The notes under the pieces: generated by a model
The model's database searches: none
Told to the model about the DNA's origin: nothing
Seen by the model: only the letters and a program-made list of their open reading frames with translations
Shown: positions 8,939 to 16,173 of the stretch, piece after piece
How positions within the stretch are numbered: the first letter of the stretch is position 1
How the letters are laid out: the number at the start of each line of letters is the position of its first letter
Assembly: GCF_004136015.1 (NCBI RefSeq)
Contig: NZ_CP024866.1
Coordinates: 2,486,951-2,506,202 of the forward strand
Reading direction: 5' to 3'
DNA from: Pseudomonas sp. ACM7
Lineage (GTDB): Bacteria; Pseudomonadota; Gammaproteobacteria; Pseudomonadales; Pseudomonadaceae
Length of the DNA: 19,252 nt
Translations under genes and position numbers: made by a program

Positions 8939-8967
8939 TTGACAACCTGTCAGGCAGTCACTAGTGT
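8939..8967 (+). promoter_or_regulatory. Sigma-70-type promoter of the gntR gene
   Basis: A perfect -35 TTGACA (8939-8944) and a poor -10 TAGTGT (8962-8967) are separated by 17 bp. Transcription would begin near 8974, which excludes the upstream ATG at 8885 as start of the downstream gene and favours GTG 9011. Confidence 0.55.
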
Positions 8968-8970
8968 CCC

Positions 8971-8980
8971 TTGGATCCAA
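8971..8980. promoter_or_regulatory. Candidate GntR/FCD operator, TTGGATCCAA
   Basis: A perfect 10-bp palindrome lies over the predicted transcription start of the gntR gene, 30 bp before its GTG. FCD-type GntR regulators bind short palindromes of this kind; the VanR operator in Caulobacter contains the same core. Autorepression is the inferred role. Confidence 0.5.
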
Positions 8981-9010
8981 ATTTATTTCAGTCAAACAGG
9001 GTGCGTAGTT

Positions 9011-9721
9011 GTGACACAGAAGCCCAATCCTCTGAACAGCATCAAGGTCAACGGGCCGATTCCCGCTCACCTGGCACGCTCGGTGATCGAAGAAACCCTG
9101 CGTTCGGCCATTCTCGACGGTCGCATTCCCTGCGGCACCGCCCTGCGTCAGCAAGATTTGGCCGATCTTTTCGGTGTCAGCCGCATGCCAGTGCGCGAAG
9201 CCTTGCGCCAGCTAGAAGCCCAGGCGCTGCTCAACGTCATCGCCCATAAAGGCGCCGTGGTCGCACCGCTGGTTCAGGGCGATGCCGTGGAAACCTACGC
9301 GCTGCGGATCCTGCTGGAATCCGAAGCGTTGCGCCTGTCGATCCCGTTACTGGTCAATGAGGATCTCGAACAGGCTGCCCGCTACATCGACGACCTGGAA
9401 ACGCAAAACAACTACACCGAAATCGGCCGGCTCAATCGGCTCTTCCACATGGCGCTGTACTGCAAGGCGCCGAACCAACGGCTGTTGAGGCTGGTGGAAG
9501 ACGGATTGAACGAAGAGGAGCGCTTCCTGCGCTTCAACCTGGAAGCCATGGGCCTGGGCAAACTGTCCCAGGAAGACCACCGGGCGCTGTTGCTGGCCGT
9601 CGAAGTCCGGGACGTCGAGCGCGCGGTGAAGTTGCTCGAACAACACCTCAACCGGGGCGTCGAGGTCATCACACGCTACCTCAACAGCCCCGAAGCGCTG
9701 AACAAGAAAACCTCCAAGTAA
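9011..9721 (+). CDS. GntR-family transcriptional regulator, FCD (FadR-type) subfamily
   Basis: A 236-residue protein from GTG 9011. Residues about 18-85 form the GntR winged helix, with the family signature MPVREALRQLE; the rest is an all-helical FCD ligand domain (about 90-225) that in relatives binds a carboxylate effector, often through a metal held by Asp/His residues. The frame runs back to an ATG at 8885, but that start would precede the promoter at 8939-8967 and would add 42 residues that do not look like the family. The length from 9011 fits FCD regulators. It is divergent from lapG and lies about 680 bp upstream of the mgo-like operon in the same direction, so it could govern either neighbour, itself, or an unlinked pathway. 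The ligand cannot be read from the sequence. Confidence 0.88.
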   Translation: MTQKPNPLNSIKVNGPIPAHLARSVIEETLRSAILDGRIPCGTALRQQDLADLFGVSRMPVREALRQLEAQALLNVIAHKGAVVAPLVQGDAVETYALRILLESEALRLSIPLLVNEDLEQAARYIDDLETQNNYTEIGRLNRLFHMALYCKAPNQRLLRLVEDGLNEEERFLRFNLEAMGLGKLSQEDHRALLLAVEVRDVERAVKLLEQHLNRGVEVITRYLNSPEALNKKTSK

Positions 9722-9729
9722 ACCGCGCC

Positions 9730-9773
9730 GGCAAGCCTGAGCGAGCAGATCGAACTGCTCGTTCTCGCTTGCC
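9730..9773 (+). terminator. Imperfect hairpin just after the gntR stop
   Basis: Outer stem GGCAAGC / GCTTGCC and inner stem CGAGCAG / CTGCTCG with loop ATCGAA are separated by a mostly unpaired stretch. It begins nine bases after the TAA. There is no T-run, so it may be a transcript-stabilising or Rho-linked hairpin, or a decayed REP element, rather than a true intrinsic terminator. Confidence 0.45.
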
Positions 9774-10397
9774 GCGCTGCGCTACGCCCCTCTCCAAAGC
9801 CCTGCCCTCGATTTACCCCTCTCAAGACCAACAATGACTCCGAGTCGATGACGCGCCAGTGATAGCGGCTGTCGTGATTTACGCTCACTCTTGGGCTGCC
9901 AACAAATAATGAACGGGCGACGCACCGCACGAGCGGCGCAGTCCCCGCACCAAGAACCTACGGAAGGAGTCTTGCCACGGGAAAGGAAGAACCGGCGTTG
10001 ATCCCAGCCAACTTCCCCCCCTCAGTCCACGTCGACGATTCAGTTAGAAAGTTGCTTCGAGTGAGGCATTCACTCTTCATTTTAATTCTGACTTATATAA
10101 GCCGGAAGGAGTAACTACATCCAAATAAAACTCTAATAAATAGTTTTATTGGAACTTGTCGCGCGCGAGAAAGTACAACTTTCAAATAATATAAAAATAA
10201 CTTGCCCGACACTTTGCTCATGTATTAGTTTTTCTCCGCCGCCTTGAATACCGGCACCAGGCCGTCACTTAACGACGCATTGCAACTTACCCATATCAAT
10301 TTGCTTGAGGCATCCGCTCGCCAGCAGAAAGCTTTAACTAACGATCGCTTATTCATTAAAACGCAACGGTATATCCAATTCACTTATAGGCTCACCC
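9774..10397. promoter_or_regulatory. Gene-free region upstream of the mgo-like operon, with AT-rich core and dyads
   Basis: No credible gene is seen here. Composition shifts from GC-rich (before about 10020) to strongly AT-rich: 10184-10200 is 17 consecutive A/T bases. Three perfect dyads occur: GAGTGA-N5-TCACTC (10059-10075), AATAAAACT-N9-AGTTTTATT (10124-10150) and GAAAGT-ACA-ACTTTC (10169-10183). The decamer CGGAAGGAGT occurs twice (9961-9970 and 10103-10112). I could not find a convincing -35/-10 pair with normal spacing. The operon promoter must lie here or read through from gntR. The mgoB ribosome site is a modest AGG (10388-10390), seven bases before its ATG. Confidence 0.6.
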
Positions 10398-11174
10398 ATG
10401 AAACCGACTAAAGACCGTCTCAACCAGAAGAAAGCAGAACTTAGCGCTCATCCGATCTTTTCTGAAATCAACTCACTGTCGGTATTGCAACGTTTCATGG
10501 AAACCCATGTGTTTGCAGTATGGGATTTCATGTCACTGACCAAACGCCTGCAACAGGAACTGACCTGCGTCCAGCTGCCCTGGCTGCCACCGCGAGATCC
10601 GCAGGCAGCGCGTTTGATCAACGAGATCGTGCTGGGTGAAGAGTCCGATGATCGTCCAGCTCACGGTCACTACAGCCATTTCGAGTTGTACCTTGATGCC
10701 ATGCGTGAAGTCGGCGCCAGCACGGCGGTGGTCGAGCGCTTCGTCGCGCTGCAAAAAGAAGGCGTGAGTTACGACGTGGCACTGCAAAGCGTGGACGTCG
10801 ATCCGGCGGCAGCGCAGTTCGTGCGCAACACGTTGCACACCGCGTTGCATGCGCCGGGGCACAGCGTTGCGGCGGCATTTCTGCATGGTCGCGAGAGCGT
10901 CATCCCGCAGATGTTCCAGCGAATTCTTGATGACTGGGGCATCGGCATCGAACAGGCGCCGACCTTCCGCTACTACCTCGAACGGCACATCGAAGTCGAT
11001 TCCGAAGACCATGGCCCCGCCGCTGAAAAACTCCTCGCCCGGCTGGTCAATGGCGATCCGCAACGCGAGGAAGACGTCTACGCCAGCGCCATCGCCGCCG
11101 TCGAAAGCCGAATCGCCCTGTGGGATGGCCTGCGCCTGAGCATGAGCGAACCGGTTGCCGAGGTGAATGCATGA
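10398..11174 (+). CDS. mgoB: MgoB/PvfA-like haem-oxygenase-fold protein
   Basis: A 258-residue, mostly helical protein of the haem-oxygenase-like type (DUF3050-like by recollection). First gene of the mgo/pvf operon; the family is required for full production of the diazeniumdiolate signal in other pseudomonads, but its exact reaction is not settled. Carboxylate and His candidates resembling a haem-oxygenase-like diiron centre are visible: E35 and H37 (METH), H94 and E96 (SHFE), H163 and E166 (LHGRE), and a C-terminal ERHIEVDxxxH stretch giving E195, H197, D201 and H205. This suggests a metal-dependent oxidase rather than a haem-degrading enzyme; that is inference. The stop TGA overlaps the next gene's ATG (ATGA at 11171-11174), which points to translational coupling. 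Confidence 0.85.
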   Translation: MKPTKDRLNQKKAELSAHPIFSEINSLSVLQRFMETHVFAVWDFMSLTKRLQQELTCVQLPWLPPRDPQAARLINEIVLGEESDDRPAHGHYSHFELYLDAMREVGASTAVVERFVALQKEGVSYDVALQSVDVDPAAAQFVRNTLHTALHAPGHSVAAAFLHGRESVIPQMFQRILDDWGIGIEQAPTFRYYLERHIEVDSEDHGPAAEKLLARLVNGDPQREEDVYASAIAAVESRIALWDGLRLSMSEPVAEVNA

Positions 11175-12100
11175 ACGCCGCCGACTACCAATCCTTCGCC
11201 GATGCCTGGGAAAGCCGCGCGACCATCCGTACCCGCCCCCGGCGCGTGCTGGAAAACGACCACAAGCTGATCTACCCGTTGAGCCGCCAACCGTTGGTGC
11301 TGAGCGAAACCTTCCTGCGCGAATGCCCGGAGCAGCGCGACTTTGCGCTGGTGCAGACGCTCTACAAATTCATCAACGACGTGGTGATTTTCGAAACCGA
11401 AATCGTCGACAAGACCGCCCGCAGCATCGCCAAGAATCGCTTCGCCGTGGCCTTCCCGTTCGCCTGCCGTTACGACGCGATGACCGTGGTAGTGGACGAG
11501 GACTACCACGCGCTGGTGGCGATGGATTTCATGCAACAGACCGTCGCCATGACCGGCATCACGCCCATCGAACTGCCGGATGAAATCGAACTCAGCCGAT
11601 CCATTCCAGCGGCCGTGGCACTTGCGCCGGAACACCTGCGCAGCGCCGTGGAATTGATCTGCGTGGCCATCGCCGAGAACACCGTGACCGGCGATGTCGC
11701 CGCGTTCGCCAAGGACGACACGGTCAAGCAGTCGATCAAGGGCCTGATGGCCGACCACTTGCTCGACGAAGGTCGCCACTCCGGATTCTGGGCGCGGCTG
11801 GTGCGCATCTACTGGCACACCGCGAGCGAAGATGACCGCCAATGCATCGCGCACATCCTGCCGGTGTTCATTGGCCATTACCTGACCAACGACATCCAGA
11901 AATCGTTCGACTTCCGCCTGATCGACGCCTTGCAGATCAGCGACGCCGCACGCCAGGCCCTCAAGAGCGAAGTGTCGGGGCTGGCCTTCCCGATCAATCG
12001 CCATCACCCGCTGGTCGCCAACATCGTGCGGTTTTTCCGCAGCAGTTCGCTGCTCGATTCGCCGTGCGTGCAAGACGCCCTCAGCGATTACCTGGTTTAA
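11171..12100 (+). CDS. mgoC: MgoC/PvfB-like AurF-type diiron N-oxygenase
   Basis: A 309-residue protein of the AurF (p-aminobenzoate N-oxygenase) family. In mgo/pvf/ham clusters this enzyme oxidises the amino nitrogen on the way to the diazeniumdiolate (N-nitroso-hydroxylamine) group. All seven AurF metal ligands have counterparts with matching spacing: E75 (or E77), E110-x2-H113, E169, H196, E200-x2-H203; AurF has E101, E136/H139, E196, H223, E227/H230. It should therefore be active. The start is ATG 11171, overlapping the mgoB stop and preceded by GAGG (11160-11163); an in-frame GTG at 11120 lies inside mgoB and lacks support. The gene ends 13 bp before mgoA. Confidence 0.9.
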   Translation: MNAADYQSFADAWESRATIRTRPRRVLENDHKLIYPLSRQPLVLSETFLRECPEQRDFALVQTLYKFINDVVIFETEIVDKTARSIAKNRFAVAFPFACRYDAMTVVVDEDYHALVAMDFMQQTVAMTGITPIELPDEIELSRSIPAAVALAPEHLRSAVELICVAIAENTVTGDVAAFAKDDTVKQSIKGLMADHLLDEGRHSGFWARLVRIYWHTASEDDRQCIAHILPVFIGHYLTNDIQKSFDFRLIDALQISDAARQALKSEVSGLAFPINRHHPLVANIVRFFRSSSLLDSPCVQDALSDYLV

Positions 12101-12113
12101 CGAGGAGCCCATC

Positions 12114-15100
12114 ATGAGACGTCTCGACATTCTGCTCATTGGACACAGCCAGGCCCTGACCGCCCTGGCGCTGGAACTTGAACAACACGGTCATTCTCTG
12201 GTGCGCCTGACAGCCGTCGACGAGCAGCCGTTGGGTAACGCTGATTTGCTGATCGATGACGCCAGCCTGCCTGTTCAAGACGTCGGCGATGTGCCGCGAC
12301 TGACGCTGCAACTGGGTATCGGTGTGCCTGGGGTTTCTGGCCTGCCGCCGCTGGACGTGCTGTGCACCTACGGTTCAACGCTGTTCACTCGCGTGCCTAT
12401 CACCGACGAACCTTCGGGCAATGGCCAGGCATTTCGCCTGCGTGCAGTGACGGAATTGGTCGATCACGTGGCGCTGCTGGTCAGCCGTTTCTGTCGCGAT
12501 GCCGACTATTTTCTATTGGCCGACCCTGCTGCTCCCGCTCACTTCGAGCACGTGGAAAACCTGCTCTATTTGGAGAACCTCGCGTTTTTCCATCGGCTCA
12601 ACCTCACGGCGGCTCCCGCGTTGCTGGAGCTCAGCAAAATCCCGATGATCGAGCGCCTTGAGCGGCGCTTCATCCAGTGTGCCGAACGACCCGCGCTAAA
12701 CATTGCCGGCTCATCCCTGAGCTATCGGCATTTGCACGCCCACAGCCGCGCGATCCAGCAGCGTTTGCAGCCGTTGCTCGCTCAGCATCGCGGGCCGTTG
12801 GTGATCGGGATCTGCCTGCCAAAATGCAGCGCGTTGTACGCGGGCATTCTCGCGATTCTTGGCAGTGGCGCGGTGTACCTGCCGCTGGAGCCGAGCCATC
12901 CCCTGCAACGTCAGCAGTACATTCTGGAAAACGCCGGGGCAGTGTTGCTGCTGCATGACGGTGAACATCCGCTCGCGGCGCAAATGCCGGGACTCGACAT
13001 CAGCCGCATCGACATCGGTGACGTGGATCTCGATCAACCCTTGATGCACCAACGACCCGATCCAGATGCGCCGTGCATGGCGCTCTATACCTCGGGCACC
13101 ACCGGCCATCCCAAAGGCGTGTTGCTCAGCCAGGCCAACCTCGCGCACTTCACCGCGTGGTACGCCGACTATGTGCAGCTGACCGAACAGAGCCGCGTGC
13201 TGCAGTTTTCGTCGTTGAGTTTCGACTCGTCGCTGATCGATATCTTCCCGACCCTGCTCCAGGGCGCCGAGCTGATCGTGCCCGGCGACGATCAGCGCCG
13301 CGATCCGTTGCAACTGGTCGAGCTGATCCGCCATCAACAACTGAGTCACGCCTTTTTGCCGCCGGCGTTGTTGAGCATCCTGCCGCTGGATCAATTGCAA
13401 TGCCTCGATCACGTGATGACCGGCGGCGATGTCTGCGAACCCTACGTCATCGAGCAGCTCACCCGTCAGGGCAACCTCTACAACCTCTATGGCCCTACCG
13501 AAGCGACGGTGTTGATTACCGCGCGGCAACTGCGCACCGGCGACAGTAATCGCACCCTCGGCGCGCCTATCGCTAACAGTCAGGTGCTGATTCTCGATGA
13601 GGATTTTCACCCGGTGGCCGAACAAACCGTCGGCGAGCTGTACATCGTCGGTCCGGGCGTGTGCCTGGGCTACCTGAACAACCCGCAGCAGACCGCCGAA
13701 CGTTATCTGAACCTGAGCCTGCCGGATGGCCAGAGCCTGCGCGCCTACCGTACCGGCGACATGGCGAAGTGGACCCGCGACGGCATCGAGCTGTGCGGAC
13801 GGCGGGACAATCAGGTGAAGATTCGCGGCTTTCGGGTCGAACCAGAAGAGATCGAACGCTGCCTGCGCGACAGTCAGTTGTACCGCCAAGTGGCAGTGGT
13901 TATCGACAGCCATCGACGGATTCTGGCGTTCCTCGCACAGCCTCAGGAGGATCAACCCGGCGCCGCTCGGGAAGCGCTGAAAGCCCACTCGATGCAGTTT
14001 CTGCCGGATTACATGCAGCCCACCGCATGGACCGAATTGCCGAGTATGCCATTCGCCAGCAACGGCAAAGTCGACCGCAAGGCGCTGCTGGCGATGCCCG
14101 TGAATGTCTCCGAAAACACGCTGCGGCGCTTACCCGCCAGTGCCGATGAGGCGTTGTTGTTGGAGATTTGGGCTGAATTGCTGGAGCTGCCGGCCAGCGA
14201 TATTTCCACCGACGAAAGTTTCTTCAACCTGGGCGGCCACTCGATCCTGCTGTCGCGCATGCTCTTGCGTTTGCGGGAAGAGTTCGGTCGCAGCATCTCG
14301 ATCAACCGCTTCATCGAATTGCCGACCATTGCCAAGTTGGCGACCTTGGTGCGCGGCTCCGGCACCGAAGAGGTATTGAGCGAAAAAGCCTTGGCCGATG
14401 CCTTCCGCGAACTGGATATTCAGCCGTTGCCAGTCAACCGTATGGGCGATGTGCACAAGGTGATCGTTACCGGCGCCAACAGCTTTGTCGGCGTGCACAT
14501 CGTCGAAGCGTTGCTCGCCTGGGGCGCCAGCGAAGTCGCCTGCCTGGTGCGCGATGGCGGTGGGCAATCGGCGGCCGAGCGTTTTGCCCATGCGCTGCGA
14601 GAAAACCGTCTGGAGCATCTGGACCTGAGCCGGGTGCGGGTCTATGCGGCGGACATTACGCGTGCGTCATTGGGGCTCGAAGCGGATGTTTACGAGCGAC
14701 TGGATCGGCAGTTCGGCGCGTTGGTGCACAACGCCGCCAACGTCAATCACGTACTCGATTACGAGTCACTGGCGCGGGACAACGTCGAGCCGATCTTCGA
14801 GTGCCTTCGGTTGTGCGAAGGGCGCAGCAAAAAGATCTTCAACTTCGTCTCGACGCTTTCGGCCTCCAGCACGATTGCCGCCGATGGTCGGGTGCTGGAA
14901 TTGCCCGCCGCGCAAACCCCGCCGATCTACATCAAGAACGGCTACAACCTGTCCAAATGGGTCGGTGAGCGGATCCTCGAACGGGCTCGCGAACGTGGCG
15001 TAAGGGTCAATCTTTATCGCCCCGGCAACATCAGTTTCAACAGCCTCACCGGTGTCTGCCAGCCGCACAAGAACCGCTTGATGCTGATGCTCAAAGGCTC

Positions 15101-15530
15101 GATCCAGCTCGGCCAGGTGCCGGAGTTCGCACTGAATTTCGACCTGATGCCGGTGGATTTTCTCGCACGGTTCATCGCCTTCCATGCCAGCCGTTATTCA
15201 GCCGAAAAAGCGGTGTTCAACCTGCACAACCCCGAGCCTCTGAGCTGGGATGCCTACGTCGCATCATTTCGTGAGGCGGGGCGGGAGTTTTCCATGGTCA
15301 GCGTCGCCGACTGGCAGCAGCAACTGGGCCGGGTCGACAGCGACAACGCGTTGTTCGGCGTGCTCGGTTTCTACCTCAACGGCTTCGAGGAAGACATCGG
15401 CGACATCTCAATGATCGGCCACGCCAACGCCCAGGCGGGCGTACGGCAGATGGGCGCGCACTACCCGGAAAAATCCCCGGCGCTGCTGCGTCGCGGCTGC
15501 GACTACCTGAAAGAAATCAACTTCATCTGA
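12114..15530 (+). CDS. mgoA: MgoA/PvfC-like nonribosomal peptide synthetase, (N-term)-A-T-R
   Basis: A 1138-residue single-module NRPS without a condensation domain. Residues 1 to about 175 are an extension of unclear fold that opens with a Rossmann-like DILLIG strand. The adenylation domain follows (about 177-680): core motif A3 at 324-336 (YTSGTTGHPKG), A5 YGPTEA at 459-464, A7 YRTGD at 545-549, A10 NGK at 650-652. The carrier domain has LGGHS with the phosphopantetheine Ser at 710. The C-terminal thioester reductase (about 780-1138) has the NAD(P)-binding TGANSFVG at 786-793 and the YxxxK pair Y944/K948, so the product would leave as an aldehyde or alcohol. Homologues load Leu or Val to make leudiazen or valdiazen. 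ATG 12114 has a strong GAGGAG ribosome site (12102-12107). Confidence 0.92.
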   Translation: MRRLDILLIGHSQALTALALELEQHGHSLVRLTAVDEQPLGNADLLIDDASLPVQDVGDVPRLTLQLGIGVPGVSGLPPLDVLCTYGSTLFTRVPITDEPSGNGQAFRLRAVTELVDHVALLVSRFCRDADYFLLADPAAPAHFEHVENLLYLENLAFFHRLNLTAAPALLELSKIPMIERLERRFIQCAERPALNIAGSSLSYRHLHAHSRAIQQRLQPLLAQHRGPLVIGICLPKCSALYAGILAILGSGAVYLPLEPSHPLQRQQYILENAGAVLLLHDGEHPLAAQMPGLDISRIDIGDVDLDQPLMHQRPDPDAPCMALYTSGTTGHPKGVLLSQANLAHFTAWYADYVQLTEQSRVLQFSSLSFDSSLIDIFPTLLQGAELIVPGDDQRRDPLQLVELIRHQQLSHAFLPPALLSILPLDQLQCLDHVMTGGDVCEPYVIEQLTRQGNLYNLYGPTEATVLITARQLRTGDSNRTLGAPIANSQVLILDEDFHPVAEQTVGELYIVGPGVCLGYLNNPQQTAERYLNLSLPDGQSLRAYRTGDMAKWTRDGIELCGRRDNQVKIRGFRVEPEEIERCLRDSQLYRQVAVVIDSHRRILAFLAQPQEDQPGAAREALKAHSMQFLPDYMQPTAWTELPSMPFASNGKVDRKALLAMPVNVSENTLRRLPASADEALLLEIWAELLELPASDISTDESFFNLGGHSILLSRMLLRLREEFGRSISINRFIELPTIAKLATLVRGSGTEEVLSEKALADAFRELDIQPLPVNRMGDVHKVIVTGANSFVGVHIVEALLAWGASEVACLVRDGGGQSAAERFAHALRENRLEHLDLSRVRVYAADITRASLGLEADVYERLDRQFGALVHNAANVNHVLDYESLARDNVEPIFECLRLCEGRSKKIFNFVSTLSASSTIAADGRVLELPAAQTPPIYIKNGYNLSKWVGERILERARERGVRVNLYRPGNISFNSLTGVCQPHKNRLMLMLKGSIQLGQVPEFALNFDLMPVDFLARFIAFHASRYSAEKAVFNLHNPEPLSWDAYVASFREAGREFSMVSVADWQQQLGRVDSDNALFGVLGFYLNGFEEDIGDISMIGHANAQAGVRQMGAHYPEKSPALLRRGCDYLKEINFI

Positions 15531-15552
15531 CTCACTCAACCGGAGCAAAACC

Positions 15553-16020
15553 ATGAAAACCCTACAACCCGATACCCTGATCAAAAACCCTCAAGACTGC
15601 CACGTCGTGTCCTCGGTGGAAGTGCCGGCCGATGCCAGGAAGGTTTGGGCAGTGGTCGGTAACTTTGCCGGCTTCGATCAATTCATTCCGGCTCTGTCGC
15701 ACATCGAGATGACCGGCGAAGGCGTATCGTCCCTGCGCAAGAAATTCTTCAAGGACGGCAACCTGGTGGTCGAGCAACTCAACTCCCGGGATGACCAGGC
15801 GCTGAACATGACCTGGACCACGATTTACAACACCTTGGGCGTGGCCAATTTGTGGGCGGCGATGAGTGTTGAACCGCTGGGTGCGGGCAAATCCCGAGCG
15901 ACCTGGACCATCATCGCCGAACCCGCACAGGGCGGCGCCGAGGCATTGCCGGGGTTCAGGGATTTCGTACAGGGCTTTGCCGATGACTCGATGAGCAATG
16001 TGTTGAAGCTGTTTGCGTAG
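15553..16020 (+). CDS. mgoD: MgoD/PvfD-like SRPBCC (polyketide cyclase/START-type) protein
   Basis: A 155-residue protein of the SRPBCC hydrophobic-pocket fold, recognisable from the N-terminal strand with EVPADARKVWAVVGNFAGF, the middle EQLNSRDDQALNMTW region and the long C-terminal helix. No signal peptide or catalytic motif stands out. It is the last gene of the mgo/pvf operon, 22 bp after mgoA, with a GGAG ribosome site (15542-15545) before ATG 15553. The homologous mgoD/pvfD is part of the signal operon, but its step is not firmly known; binding or shaping a hydrophobic intermediate is a plausible inference. The REP pair that begins 33 bp after the stop probably ends or stabilises the operon transcript. 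Confidence 0.87.
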   Translation: MKTLQPDTLIKNPQDCHVVSSVEVPADARKVWAVVGNFAGFDQFIPALSHIEMTGEGVSSLRKKFFKDGNLVVEQLNSRDDQALNMTWTTIYNTLGVANLWAAMSVEPLGAGKSRATWTIIAEPAQGGAEALPGFRDFVQGFADDSMSNVLKLFA

Positions 16021-16053
16021 GGCTTTGGCTCAGCGGTGACTAATCTACCGCTA

Positions 16054-16143
16054 TCGCGAGCAAGCTCGCTCCCACATTGATCTTCAGTGATCACAACATT
16101 TGTGAACGACTGAGAACCCCTGTGGGAGCGAGCTTGCTCGCGA
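16054..16143. repeat. Classic Pseudomonas REP pair (REPIN) after mgoD
   Basis: Two perfect 23-bp complementary arms (16054-16076 and 16121-16143) carry the usual REP core GTGGGAGCGAGCTTGCTCGC; 44 bases lie between. It sits between converging mgoD and the chemoreceptor gene and may act as a barrier for both transcripts. The arms lack the extra internal segment of the element at 5971-6101. Confidence 0.92.
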
Positions 16144-16173
16144 AGAACGATAACGCGGTCCAACTGACCTGAA

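Noticed and set aside
8885..9010. N-terminal extension of the GntR protein from ATG 8885
   Set aside because: It would begin before the TTGACA promoter and adds residues unlike the family; GTG 9011 gives the normal length.
9972..10001. Leader peptide of nine codons from TTG 9972 after GGAAGGAG
   Set aside because: A non-ATG start and trivial length with no amino-acid bias; not supportable without transcript data.
10101..10150. Intrinsic terminator in the dyad AATAAAACT-N9-AGTTTTATT
   Set aside because: The stem is almost all A-T and would be too weak; a protein-binding dyad is more likely.
12711..13988. 425-residue minus-strand open frame inside the NRPS gene
   Set aside because: Antisense to the adenylation domain with all core motifs on the plus strand; no ribosome site or family resemblance.
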